Source: Thalassospira xianhensis MCCC 1A02616 (lineage in GTDB: Bacteria > Pseudomonadota > Alphaproteobacteria > Rhodospirillales > Thalassospiraceae). From it: a DNA stretch of 64,000 bases. Under the pieces are notes generated by a model. That model worked only from the letters and a program-made list of their open reading frames with translations, did not search any database and was not told the DNA's origin. Positions 36,623 to 45,640 of this stretch are shown one piece after another (the first letter of the stretch is position 1; each line of letters starts with the position of its first letter). The stretch lies in assembly GCF_003326475.1 (NCBI RefSeq), contig NZ_JPWA01000024.1:1-64000 (forward strand), in the 5' to 3' direction. A program made the position numbers and the translations under genes.

Positions 36623-37726
36623 TTAAGCCGGAGACTTTCGCAAGCCCCCTTTGCGCCTGATCAGCCGCCCGTCAATCACGGCAAGCCCCAATCCGATCAC
36701 GGCCATCCCGCCAATCTGTCGCAGCGCCAGCGTTTCGCCGAGGAACAGCACGCCTAGCAAAATCGCGCTAACCGGGATCAGGAAGGTGACGAGCAGAAGG
36801 TTGCTGGCCCCGGCACGTTTCAGAAGCTGGAAATACAGGATATAGGCAAGTGCTGTGCTAAATGCCGCAATGCCCAGCACGGCAAGGATGGTGTCGGTTT
36901 TTGGAAACGACAGGTTCCAGGGTGTATCGATAAGTATACAGATCGGGATCAGCATCAGGGTCGATGCGCTGGTTTGTCCCGCCGCGGTCAGGATCGGCGG
37001 GGTGTCTTTGAACCGACGCGCAAACACCCCGGTGCAGCCGTAGGAAATTGCGGCGATCAGCACCGCGACAGGGGCAAATGGAGCAAACGACGCGAGGGCG
37101 AAAACATCCTCCGACGCGCTGCTCGCCCCGCCGGGCTCAATCGCTGTCACAACCGCATCAGGCAGGCCGATCACGATCACCACACCAGCAAAACCGGTCA
37201 GCACGCCAATCACTTTACGCCGCGTCAGCCTTTCATTCTTGGTCGCCAGATGCGCAATGATCAGGGTGAAAAGCGGCGTCGTCGCATTCAGGATCGCCGC
37301 AAGGCCGCTTGCGATATGGGTCTGGCTCCAGACGATAAGGCAAAAGGGAATCAGATTGTTAAGCGCCCCCATGACAAGGAAGCTCAACCATATGCGCGGG
37401 TCGCGCGGGATTTCGATATCGCGCAGCAGAACCACCCACCACAGGATCATCGCCGCAATCGCCACCCGCCCCAAGACAAGGGTAAAGGGTGGCAAATCGA
37501 CAAGGGCGATCTCGGTAAAGAAAAACGACCCGCCCCAAAGTACCGAAAGCACAATCAACATCAACCAACTCCGCCCATCCATGCGCGGAGCAAGGCCGTT
37601 GGATTCCTTTCGTTTTTCGGGTGGGCGCGGCGGTGTTTTGGGGCTTTCCGGAATACGGCGAACCAGTCTGCGGTCGCGATCATATTCCGGGTAAAGGGCA
37701 ATCCAGGTATCCGTGCTCATATCCAT
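36623..37726 (-). CDS. EamA/DMT family transporter
   Basis: This is a ten-helix drug/metabolite transporter of the inner membrane, made of two EamA repeats (SWLMLIVLSVLWGGSFFFTE at the start of the first; AISYGCTGVFARRF at the start of the second; ending GVLFLGETLALRQIGG). It likely exports a metabolite or amino acid; the substrate is unknown. The N-terminus is uncertain. The frame from 37726 gives a 48-residue charged, Pro-rich leader before the first helix, while an internal ATG at 37582 (MDGRSWLML) would give a normal-length protein. Neither start has a clear ribosome site. A decayed copy of its 3' end lies downstream. Confidence 0.88.
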   Translation of the reverse strand: MDMSTDTWIALYPEYDRDRRLVRRIPESPKTPPRPPEKRKESNGLAPRMDGRSWLMLIVLSVLWGGSFFFTEIALVDLPPFTLVLGRVAIAAMILWWVVLLRDIEIPRDPRIWLSFLVMGALNNLIPFCLIVWSQTHIASGLAAILNATTPLFTLIIAHLATKNERLTRRKVIGVLTGFAGVVIVIGLPDAVVTAIEPGGASSASEDVFALASFAPFAPVAVLIAAISYGCTGVFARRFKDTPPILTAAGQTSASTLMLIPICILIDTPWNLSFPKTDTILAVLGIAAFSTALAYILYFQLLKRAGASNLLLVTFLIPVSAILLGVLFLGETLALRQIGGMAVIGLGLAVIDGRLIRRKGGLRKSPA

Positions 37727-37823
37727 GATCCGTCAAAATGGGGTGGTGACGGAATGGATGTTAAAGCGTGCTGGCGTGGCTGGCTGGCCAGATTCGGACA
37801 TCAACGCCGGATGGCAAAAAAGC

Positions 37824-38723
37824 TCAGGCAAAAAGCCGCATGCCGCGCTCTGCCGCCATTTTAAAACTGCCCACGACATGCTCCGCCAGCGCATCCTCGG
37901 CCGGGCCGGTGCCGGGGCGTTTGGCCAAGGTCATGCGGTATTCGCCAAGATCGGGCAGTCCGTGGCGGGCATCAAGGTGGATCAGGCGGTCCGAAATCAC
38001 GCTGATCGGGACCGGGCAGATGGCAAGGTCGGCCTCGGTTGCGGCAATCTGGGCCTGACAAAATTCGCTGGTATAGGCAACGCGGTAATTGATCCCCGCT
38101 TCGTCAAGCGCACGCAGTGCCATCGCTCGCCAATAACATCCCGGTTCGGCCAGTGCGACCGGAAGTGGCCGTTTTTCAACCGCCATTCCGTTGCGTGCAC
38201 CAAGCCAGACAAGCGGTTCGCTATGGATTGGCGGTTGCGGATCAAGTTCGGGGTTATAGCTGAAAACGGCGATATCGGTGGTGCCGTCGGCAATGCGCTG
38301 GCGCAGGCTTGCGGTTGGGCCCAGAAACACATCGACCTCGACATGCGGGTGGCTGATGGCAAAACGACGCATGATTTCGGGAATGGCGATGATGCCATTG
38401 TCATTGGGCACGCCAAGCTGCACTTTTCCGGCTAAATCCGGGGTGCGGAAGCGCGACATGGCTTCATCATTGAGCTGCAAGAGACGTCGTGCAAAACCCA
38501 GTAAAACCTCGCCATCCGTGGTCAGTCGCACCCGGCGGGTTTCGCGTTCAAACAGGCTGCATCCGACAATTTCCTCAAGCTTCTTGACCTGAAGACTGAT
38601 GGCAGAGGCACTGCGATTGACCCGTTCGGCCGCGCGCGAAAAATTGCCGGTTTCACAAATCGCGACAAAGGTACGTGCCAGATCAAGGTCAAGATTTGGC
38701 AGATTTCCGGGCATGGAGGACAT
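37824..38723 (-). CDS. LysR-family transcriptional regulator
   Basis: The protein has about 299 residues. The N-terminal winged helix-turn-helix (LDLARTFVAICETGNFSRAA, RSASAISLQVKKLEEIVG) is followed by a LysR substrate-binding domain. The ATG at 38723 (or 38714) is preferred; the frame reads on to 38753. It is divergent from the DUF1127 gene at 38848, about 125 bases away, so that gene is its most likely target. The EamA gene downstream on the same strand may be cotranscribed. The effector is unknown. Confidence 0.9.
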   Translation of the reverse strand: MSSMPGNLPNLDLDLARTFVAICETGNFSRAAERVNRSASAISLQVKKLEEIVGCSLFERETRRVRLTTDGEVLLGFARRLLQLNDEAMSRFRTPDLAGKVQLGVPNDNGIIAIPEIMRRFAISHPHVEVDVFLGPTASLRQRIADGTTDIAVFSYNPELDPQPPIHSEPLVWLGARNGMAVEKRPLPVALAEPGCYWRAMALRALDEAGINYRVAYTSEFCQAQIAATEADLAICPVPISVISDRLIHLDARHGLPDLGEYRMTLAKRPGTGPAEDALAEHVVGSFKMAAERGMRLFA

Positions 38724-38847
38724 GTATGATTGCCAATTTGTGAGTTTTTCCAATGGAAGATGTTAAATCTTCTCGTTTGTCTCATCAATAAGAAATCCTC
38801 ATCGTCATGCTACCAGTGATTGGAAAAACTTGAAAAGGATGATGGTC

Positions 38848-39180
38848 ATGGCAGCGCAAATTTCATGCGAACCGGCGATAGCGGCCAAAACCGATGTGAC
38901 CCGCACGTCCGATGGCCTGTGGGCCAAAGTGGTGGGTTGTTGGACCAACTGGCGTGCGCGTCGCGCGGCGTATCGGCGGAACCTGCGCGAGGTTGAGGCT
39001 ATGCTGGCGATGGAAGACTGGATGCTGCAGGACATCTATGGGGTAGGGCATGGCGATATCATCGCGGCGAAACGCAGCCTTCTGGCCAATCGGCACAATC
39101 CCGCTTGGCGGCTTTCACGGTTTTTGCAGGATCGCATCGTGTCAAACCAGAAGGAAAAGCAAAGGTGGAAAGGGCGATGA
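38848..39180 (+). CDS. DUF1127-containing small protein
   Basis: The protein has 110 residues. The core is the Arg/Trp-rich DUF1127 motif (WTNWRARRAAYRRNLREVEA, then MEDWMLQDIYGV and HGDI), preceded by a variable N-terminus and followed by a basic tail. DUF1127 proteins are alphaproteobacterial; some affect phosphate, RNA or flagellar regulation, so no specific role is claimed. The ATG at 38848 has AAAAGG 9 bases upstream; ATGs at 38839 and 38842 are also in frame. It is divergent from the LysR regulator. Confidence 0.8.
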   Translation: MAAQISCEPAIAAKTDVTRTSDGLWAKVVGCWTNWRARRAAYRRNLREVEAMLAMEDWMLQDIYGVGHGDIIAAKRSLLANRHNPAWRLSRFLQDRIVSNQKEKQRWKGR

Positions 39181-39298
39181 AACTGGATCATGGCGATCTG
39201 TCTTGCACCGCTATTCCCGTGATGCGAGTATTGCCCAAAGTGCCGTGATCACGGCGAATAAATGCCGTTACATACGGTAAAACATGGCAGGATTTGGA

Positions 39299-40294
39299 AT
39301 GAAGATCGCAATTCTTGACGACTATCTCGACAGCATTTTTCATCTGCCGTGCTATGAAAAACTGGCCGGGCATGACGTAACCATCCTCACACAGAAATAT
39401 GATGATCCGGCCGATATGGCGGGCGCAATTGGCGATGCGGAGGCGGTCGTCCTTTTTCGCGAACGCACCAAAATCACCGATGAATTGCTGGCACATTTGC
39501 CGGGTGTAAAACTGATCAGCCAGCGCAGCGCCTATCCGCATATTGATGTCGGTGCCTGCACGAAACGTGGCGTGTTGCTCTGCTCAAAACAGGGGGCGGG
39601 CAAGGCACCGTCCTATGCGGCGGCGGAAATGACATGGGCGCTGATCATGGCATCCGCCCGCCAGATCGTGGAACAGAACGCGTCACTCAAAGCCGGACAG
39701 TGGCAGATGGGGATCGGCAAGACGCTGCGCGGGCGGACGATCGGCATTCTCGGCTATGGCAAGATTTCGCGCGTGGTGGCGGGCTATGCCAAGGCGTTCG
39801 GCATGAATGTGCTGGTCTGGGCGTCTGAGGCATCGCGCAAGGCCGCTACTGATGACGGGCTGGATGTTGCCGCGTCACGCGAAGCATTCTTTGCCGCACC
39901 CGATATCATCACGGTGCATATGCGCCTGACCCCGGAAACACGCGGCACGATTACCGGCGATGATCTGGCGCGGATGCGGCCCGGAAGCCTGTTTGTCAAT
40001 ACATCGCGGGCAGGCCTGGTGGTACAGGGTGCGCTTCTGGCGGCCCTTGATGCCGGGCGGCCGGGAAAGGCTGCGGTCGATGTGCTCGATACCGAGCCCC
40101 TGACCGACCCGGATGATCGTTTTGCCAACCATCCCAGTGTACTGGCGACCCCGCATGTTGGCTTCGTGACCGAGGACGAGCTGGACATGCAGTTTGGCGA
40201 TATTTTCGATCAGGTGGTCGCCTATGCCAATGGCGATCCGATCCATATGATCAACCCCGAAGTCTGGCAGGGAAGCAAAGCCAAACCGGCATAG
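39299..40294 (+). CDS. D-2-hydroxyacid dehydrogenase family protein
   Basis: This NAD-dependent 2-hydroxyacid dehydrogenase of 331 residues has the coenzyme motif GILGYGKIS and the catalytic triad: Arg in NTSRAGLV (about residue 236), Glu in DTEPL (about 266), and His in TPHVGF (about 286). The substrate is not defined; the family includes phosphoglycerate, glyoxylate and lactate reductases. The start at 39299 follows AGGA 7 bases upstream. It lies 118 bases after the DUF1127 gene on the same strand, but an operon is not evident. It is convergent with the next EamA transporter. Confidence 0.9.
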   Translation: MKIAILDDYLDSIFHLPCYEKLAGHDVTILTQKYDDPADMAGAIGDAEAVVLFRERTKITDELLAHLPGVKLISQRSAYPHIDVGACTKRGVLLCSKQGAGKAPSYAAAEMTWALIMASARQIVEQNASLKAGQWQMGIGKTLRGRTIGILGYGKISRVVAGYAKAFGMNVLVWASEASRKAATDDGLDVAASREAFFAAPDIITVHMRLTPETRGTITGDDLARMRPGSLFVNTSRAGLVVQGALLAALDAGRPGKAAVDVLDTEPLTDPDDRFANHPSVLATPHVGFVTEDELDMQFGDIFDQVVAYANGDPIHMINPEVWQGSKAKPA

Positions 40295-40360
40295 GTCTGG
40301 CATCAGCACACCCAAAATGGCAAACTGCCGCCGGTATGGTCATCGGTGGCCGCTTTTCAT

Positions 40361-41278
40361 TTATGCCTTCGCGGCTTCTGCTGCTGCTTTGGCCGCTCTG
40401 GTTTTTGCGCCGGGCAGGCGGGCAAAGATCGTAATGTTGCCAAGGAAGATCATGACAAGTCCGGTGGCACCAATCGGGGTCCAGATATAGCCTTCTAGGA
40501 AGGTGGAAACGGTCAGAGCGACAACCGGGAACAGCACGGTGACATAGGCCGCCCGCCCCGCACCGACACGGTGAACCAGCGCGAGATAGGCAATGAAGGC
40601 AACCACCGAGCCCGGAATGGCGAGATACAGAAGACCGCCAATATAGACCGGATCGGTCGGCAGGACCGGCGTCTGCCCGCGCAGCATGGCAAAGATAAAC
40701 AGCATTACGGCACCATAGGCCATGCCACGCGCAACTGCATCACGGTTCGGAATGCCCATGGCGTTCAGTTTGACCGAAACCATGTTGCCCATACTAAACA
40801 CCGCCGTCCCGCCAAGGGCAAACAAAAGGCCGGTGATGGCATGCGGATTGTGCGACAGGGCATAAATCTGGTTGGCAAACAGACATGCAATGCCGCCAAG
40901 GCCGAATGCCGCCCCGAAGACAAAGCGCAGACCCGGCCGCTGGCCATAAAAGGCCCAGTTGCCAAGCGCGTTGAAAATGGTCGAAGTGGTAAAGATCACC
41001 GCAACAATACCCGATGCGATGTAGCCGGTCGCCGAATACATCAGGATAAAGTTGATGCCAAACAGCCCGCAGCCCAGAAGCACGATCCACGGATGGGCGC
41101 GCCACGGAACCGGCCGCCATTTGCGCGACAGGATCAGAAAACCGCACAGCACGACGGCCGCCAGCAAAAAACGATAGAAGATCGACATTTCAATCGGGAT
41201 CGGCCCGATCTGAAGTTTGATCGCATACCAGGTAAATCCCCAGCAGGCTGTAACGATCAGAAAAAGCAGGGCGGTCAT
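40361..41278 (-). CDS. EamA/DMT family transporter
   Basis: The 305-residue ten-helix transporter begins MTALLFLIVTACWGFTWYAI and its second half starts near TGLLFALGGTAVFSMGNMV. It ends with an Ala/Lys-rich cytoplasmic tail (AKTRAAKAAAEAAKA). An inner-membrane exporter of unknown substrate is likely. The ATG at 41278 is favoured; an upstream in-frame ATG at 41329 would add a basic leader. It is divergent from an AraC regulator gene, which is a plausible controller. Confidence 0.88.
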   Translation of the reverse strand: MTALLFLIVTACWGFTWYAIKLQIGPIPIEMSIFYRFLLAAVVLCGFLILSRKWRPVPWRAHPWIVLLGCGLFGINFILMYSATGYIASGIVAVIFTTSTIFNALGNWAFYGQRPGLRFVFGAAFGLGGIACLFANQIYALSHNPHAITGLLFALGGTAVFSMGNMVSVKLNAMGIPNRDAVARGMAYGAVMLFIFAMLRGQTPVLPTDPVYIGGLLYLAIPGSVVAFIAYLALVHRVGAGRAAYVTVLFPVVALTVSTFLEGYIWTPIGATGLVMIFLGNITIFARLPGAKTRAAKAAAEAAKA

Positions 41279-41488
41279 GATATGCGGGAAACTCCGGTGG
41301 CGAGAGGGAGAGAACGATATGTGGGGCATATCCGAAGCCTGTTTATAGACTGTTTGAGTGATGTACGGCTTTCACGAACTTGCGGTGTTTTTCACAATCT
41401 TGCGCAATTCAATACAGCCATTCGCACGACGGGCTTTGCAATATGGTGCCGCAATGCGATGATCAGGCCTCAGAAACAGGACGTGCCG

Positions 41489-42382
41489 ATGTTTGTGCCC
41501 AATGGTCGATACCAGAATTTTGAAGTCTATAATCAGCTGATCGGTGATGCCGAACTGCTGAATGCGGGCGATTTTGGCGACAGCATTTCGGCGGCACACT
41601 GGCGGCGCAATGCGGATGTCATGACCCGCTATACCGATCCCGACCATCACACCATCAGCCTGTATGTCAATGGTGGCACCGGCATTAAGCGGCAAATTGG
41701 ACCCGATCCGCTAACCGGTGGCGGACCGGGACGCTGTTGCCTGATGCCTGCCCATCTGACATCGGATTGGGTGGTGAATGGTGAGGTCGAGCTGTTCCAC
41801 CTCTATATCCCGCATTCTGCATGGGAACGTGCGGTGGTCGAAGCATTTGATATCGAACCCAACGCTGTCGAAGTCCCTGAAAAGACCTTTTTCCTCGATC
41901 CCCTGATCGAGCAGACAATTCGTCATGCGATGTTGCCGCTGGACTGGAATGCGCCAGCCGATCGTATGGCAATGTCCAGTGCCGGTCAGATGCTGATGGG
42001 GCATATGCTGCGCAGCTATTCCTCGAAACGGGATCTGGAATTCCGGGTACGCGGTGGCTTGTCGCCGCAAATCAGGCGCCGTGTGTTTGACTTTATCGAG
42101 GCCAATCTGGATCAGCCGCTTTCGCTGGAGCAGATTTCGGCCGAGGCAGGGCTTTCACCCTATCATTTTGCGCGCATGTTCCGTCAGTCGGTGGGCGAGG
42201 CGCCGCATAAATATGTTCTGCGCCGCCGGATCGAGGCCGCAAAACAGATGTTGCGTGATCCGGCATTGTCGGTTGCCGATATCGCGCATGCCACCGGATT
42301 TTCAAGCCAGGCCCATCTGACCACGCGGTTCAGTAGCTTTACCGGCCTGACCCCGGCAAAATTCCGAAGCGTCGCCCGATAA
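41489..42382 (+). CDS. AraC-family transcriptional regulator
   Basis: The protein has 297 residues. The C-terminal 100 residues form the two AraC helix-turn-helix units (PLSLEQISAEAGLSPYHFAR and LSVADIAHATGFSSQAHLTT). The N-terminal effector domain is not specific. The start at 41489 (MFVPNGRYQNF) follows AGGA 7 bases upstream; an earlier ATG at 41459 is possible. The open frame runs much further upstream but only as antisense of the transporter gene. It is divergent from the EamA gene at 41278. Confidence 0.9.
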   Translation: MFVPNGRYQNFEVYNQLIGDAELLNAGDFGDSISAAHWRRNADVMTRYTDPDHHTISLYVNGGTGIKRQIGPDPLTGGGPGRCCLMPAHLTSDWVVNGEVELFHLYIPHSAWERAVVEAFDIEPNAVEVPEKTFFLDPLIEQTIRHAMLPLDWNAPADRMAMSSAGQMLMGHMLRSYSSKRDLEFRVRGGLSPQIRRRVFDFIEANLDQPLSLEQISAEAGLSPYHFARMFRQSVGEAPHKYVLRRRIEAAKQMLRDPALSVADIAHATGFSSQAHLTTRFSSFTGLTPAKFRSVAR

Positions 42383-42449
42383 CTGCGAGGGCGTCCATGC
42401 CCTGTGCCTGCAGACAAGAAATGGCGTCGCAGAAGAATTGGATTGGGTG

Positions 42450-43517
42450 TTATGCGCCGCTGGCAAAGGGCACGGCATTTGGCCTTCCAAGCAGGTACCC
42501 TTGCACATAATCCACGCCATGATCCGTCAGGAAATCAAGTTCGCCCTGGCGTTCAATTCCTTCTGCAACGACGTCAATGTCGAGCTGCTTGGCCAAGGCA
42601 ATCAGCTTGCTGACGATGGCCTGTTTGTATTTATCCTGATCAACATGGTCGATCAGATCCCGGTCGATTTTAATGATGTCGGGTTGCAGTTGCGGCAGCA
42701 TGTTCAGGGTCGAATAGCCCGATCCGACATCGTCCAGCGCAACCCGAAATCCTGAATCGCGATAGGATTTCAAAATCGCGCCAAGATGCTCGATACTCCG
42801 AACTTTTTCGGTTTCGATAACTTCAAAGACAACCTTGTTGCGATCCAGTCCGCATTCCGCAACCACATCAATTGTTGTGCGCAGACAGGAGTCCGGATCG
42901 TAGATCGAACTTGGTGTGAAGTTGATAAACAGATTGCCCGAAATCCCCGCTTTGTGCGCGTTACGGACATTTGCCGCACGGGCCGCCCGATCAAGCTGGA
43001 ACAGCAAATCGGCTGATTGAGCCGCGCCAAACAATTTATCCGGGGTGATGACATTACCGGTTTTATCGGTCCCGCGGATCAGGCATTCATGCGCATAGGG
43101 CTCTGTGATGTTTTCAACGGCAAAAATTGGCTGGAAAACGGATTTCAGGCGATTTTCCCGCAGCATATCACCAAGCCATTCGGCACCGATCTGTGCGCGA
43201 ATGGCACCAAGCGAGGTGACGCGCGCAATGTCGTCAAGTTGCGGTTCCCCCTTGCCGGGCATAATCAACGCCTTGGTGTCGGCGATTTCCTCGGGCAGCA
43301 GGTTTTCGGAAATTGCATCAATCAGCGGGCGCAGGCCCGGACGAACATAATCAAGATAAAGCGTTGCAACGGATGTGCTTTTTTCTGCCGGGTGCCCAAA
43401 CTTCTTGATATTGGCAAGAATTTTACCGGTTGTATGTGCAACGGGTGGCCAAAGGTAAAGGCGGCCTTCGCTTGGCGCAATTTCCGGTATTTGATCGCAC
43501 TTCTCGCAGAAGGTCAA
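42450..43517 (-). CDS. EAL-domain cyclic-di-GMP phosphodiesterase
   Basis: The protein has 355 residues. The EAL domain (about residues 120-350) keeps the catalytic set: the EAL-like ECL in HECLIRG, Asn in NLFINFTPSSIY, Glu in FEVIE, the Asp pair in ALDDVGSGYS, Lys in IKIDRDLI, Glu in VAEGIE and Gln in VQGYLLG. It should therefore hydrolyse c-di-GMP. The N-terminus starts CEKCDQIP with a CxxC pair, possibly metal-binding or redox-sensitive. It uses a TTG start with GGAG 8 bases upstream. It lies 107 bases downstream of the cyclase gene on the same strand. Confidence 0.88.
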   Translation of the reverse strand: MTFCEKCDQIPEIAPSEGRLYLWPPVAHTTGKILANIKKFGHPAEKSTSVATLYLDYVRPGLRPLIDAISENLLPEEIADTKALIMPGKGEPQLDDIARVTSLGAIRAQIGAEWLGDMLRENRLKSVFQPIFAVENITEPYAHECLIRGTDKTGNVITPDKLFGAAQSADLLFQLDRAARAANVRNAHKAGISGNLFINFTPSSIYDPDSCLRTTIDVVAECGLDRNKVVFEVIETEKVRSIEHLGAILKSYRDSGFRVALDDVGSGYSTLNMLPQLQPDIIKIDRDLIDHVDQDKYKQAIVSKLIALAKQLDIDVVAEGIERQGELDFLTDHGVDYVQGYLLGRPNAVPFASGA

Positions 43518-43624
43518 AATCGTCTCCGCTTTTAGATTTGCCTGCTCTCACGAAGGCTCATCATCTTGTAAGATAATGGCTTCTTTCATTAAACCATATG
43601 GGATTGGGGTTTGGCAAAAAAAGC

Positions 43625-45277
43625 CTAAATTCTGGATAACGTGTTTCGCTGCGAACTGGCGATATCGTTAAGTGTATTTTGTTCATCGGAAATGGTGAAC
43701 AGGTCAACCGGTTGCTGGCGGCCACGAATGGCGAAGGAACCCAAGGCTTTAAAGGCAATTTTTCCGTTGGTAACCGCACCGGCCAGTTCGCGAGTTGCGG
43801 CACTGACCAGAATTTCGGTGCCGGTTTCCTTGTTCATGGCTTCAAGGCGCGATGCCAGATTGGCCGTGTCGCCCTGAATGGTGAAATCGATCCGGTCCCC
43901 CGATCCGACAGGCCCGGCGACCACCGGCCCGGAATGGATACCGATGCGTGTCTGGATGTTCATGGTGCTCGCGAATTTATGATGGCGGGTGATGTTTTGC
44001 ATGGTGATAGCCGCCCGTACTGCGTTGGCAGCATGATCAGGGTCTTCGTGCAGGACATTGAACACGGCATGCAGCGCATCGCCGACATAGTTCAGAACCA
44101 CACCGCGGTGATTGCGGATCGGTGCATTGACCAGATCGAAATATTCGTTCAGCAGGGCAATGACATCAGCCGGTTCCATATCCTCCGACAGGTGCGTAAA
44201 GCCGCTGATGTCGGTAAACATTACCGTGGCAAAGCGAAGCTCCCCGGCCGCGCGGGGATCGCCGCTTTGTTCACGTTTCATGGCCAGTTCGACAACATCC
44301 TGACTGACATAGCGTTCAAACGCTCGGCGCATTCGGTCTTTTTCCTCCAGCCCCGCAGCCATTCGATTAAATTCGAATGCCAGTCGGCTGACTTCATCGT
44401 CGCTGGTGACGGCGATACGGGTTGTGGTTTGTCCTATGCCGATTTCACGCACGGCGTCGGTCAATTGTCCGATCGGGCGGGTGAGGGTCCGGCTGATGAA
44501 GAACAGACACAAAACGGCGGCGGTTTCCGTTGCGATCACATCAAGGATCACGGCTTGCTCAACGCTTAGTCCCTGTGCTGCACGGATATCGCGAAACAGC
44601 GTAATATCAAGCAGAATGGCTACCGATGAAATTAGGGTCAGGGCCAGGATCACAATGGCCAAGCGTAATCCGATGCGCCCGCGTCCGGGATGATATTCAA
44701 TTCCCCAAAGATCATGCGTTTGTTTGCGGATGATCTCAGCACAGTCGGCCGAGGCGAAAAACGCATAGATCGCAAAATGTGCGGCATAAGCAAAGCTGAA
44801 CCATGACGCGGCATAGATTTTGGTTGCCAGATCAACCTCTGGCAGGTCGGCCTGATTGACGTTGAAGGTGCCAAGGCCGAATGCGGCGAGGCAATAGGCA
44901 AGCCCGACCATGAAGGCCCAGATTGCGGAAATAACATGAAGTTTGCGCAGGCGCCGTAGGCCGGTACTGCGTTTGATGGGCTGTTTGAGTGCCAGTGCAT
45001 TGATCATCCGCAAAATCGGTTGGAAAATCACAATTGCCCCGGCGGTATTGAGGGCAAGCAGAATAACGGCATTAATGATGGCCGCCCGCCAGATGACCGA
45101 AAAGTTGCCCGAGATGAGAACATAAGCGCCGGAAAAACACACATCAATGAAAGCCATGCCCGCCATCGACAGAATGTAGCGGACAAGCATGGTGTGACCG
45201 GGCGCAATGGTGCTGTCCGATACTGGCTGCCCGACAATGGGCGTCGAGGTGTGCGCGTGCCCGGTATCCGTTGTCAC
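43625..45277 (-). CDS. Membrane class III nucleotidyl cyclase with HAMP linker
   Basis: The protein has 550 residues. About six membrane helices occupy residues 30-270. A HAMP-type linker (SRTLTRPIGQLTDAVREIGI) follows, then a class III cyclase domain. The metal Asp residues are in FTDISGF (about 356) and YVGDALHAVF (about 401), and DFTIQGDTANLASRLE is the transition-state region. The position that is often Lys for adenine recognition (N-K before xxGD) is Tyr here (LNYVGDAL), so the substrate is less certain than for a standard adenylate cyclase. It starts at GTG 45277 with AGGA upstream. Both this gene and the EAL gene downstream handle second messengers. Confidence 0.88.
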   Translation of the reverse strand: MTTDTGHAHTSTPIVGQPVSDSTIAPGHTMLVRYILSMAGMAFIDVCFSGAYVLISGNFSVIWRAAIINAVILLALNTAGAIVIFQPILRMINALALKQPIKRSTGLRRLRKLHVISAIWAFMVGLAYCLAAFGLGTFNVNQADLPEVDLATKIYAASWFSFAYAAHFAIYAFFASADCAEIIRKQTHDLWGIEYHPGRGRIGLRLAIVILALTLISSVAILLDITLFRDIRAAQGLSVEQAVILDVIATETAAVLCLFFISRTLTRPIGQLTDAVREIGIGQTTTRIAVTSDDEVSRLAFEFNRMAAGLEEKDRMRRAFERYVSQDVVELAMKREQSGDPRAAGELRFATVMFTDISGFTHLSEDMEPADVIALLNEYFDLVNAPIRNHRGVVLNYVGDALHAVFNVLHEDPDHAANAVRAAITMQNITRHHKFASTMNIQTRIGIHSGPVVAGPVGSGDRIDFTIQGDTANLASRLEAMNKETGTEILVSAATRELAGAVTNGKIAFKALGSFAIRGRQQPVDLFTISDEQNTLNDIASSQRNTLSRI

Positions 45278-45640
45278 GGTATGATCCTGTTGTTTTGTAC
45301 GTTTTACGCGTCGTGTTGACGCAGGGTTCAGTCACGGTTCTGTGTAATGCGGATTATTTCGTGTCTGTCGAAGATGACCGGTAAATGTGATGGGGCTTTG
45401 TACAGAATATGGCGGCTCCGGATTACCGGCTTCACGTTTGGAGCGGGGCGGTAATCATTCCCAATTTTATTACAAGTTTCGTCCTGAACAATTGAGAATT
45501 CTATTTAAGTTGTTGATTTTTATTGATTTTAACAAGTTGAGAAATCAGTTGACAAGATTGATTTCGCCTATCTAAAATTTCAAACAAACTAAAATATCAA
45601 TTAATGGCAAAAACGCCAATCCAACGGGAGGACTTCCATA
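45278..45640. other. Intergenic region upstream of the TRAP transporter operon
   Basis: The region between the divergent cyclase and dctP genes is AT-rich in its last 150 bases. It holds a promoter at 45549-45578 and no coding sequence. Repeated TTGTTGA/AAGTTGA-like words near 45505-45555 may be regulator sites, but no clean operator is defined. Confidence 0.5.
45549..45578 (+). promoter_or_regulatory. Sigma-70-like promoter of the TRAP operon
   Basis: The -35 is a consensus TTGACA and the -10 is TAAAAT, with an 18-base spacer. It stands 62 bases before the dctP ATG, which has a GGGAGG ribosome site. Confidence 0.7.

Noticed and set aside
40571-41488. Open frame on the plus strand continuing upstream of the AraC gene, which would give a 603-residue protein
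   Set aside because: The extra part is antisense to the EamA transporter gene, is rich in Lys/Gln/His without family pattern, and the AGGA site at 41489 sets the real start.
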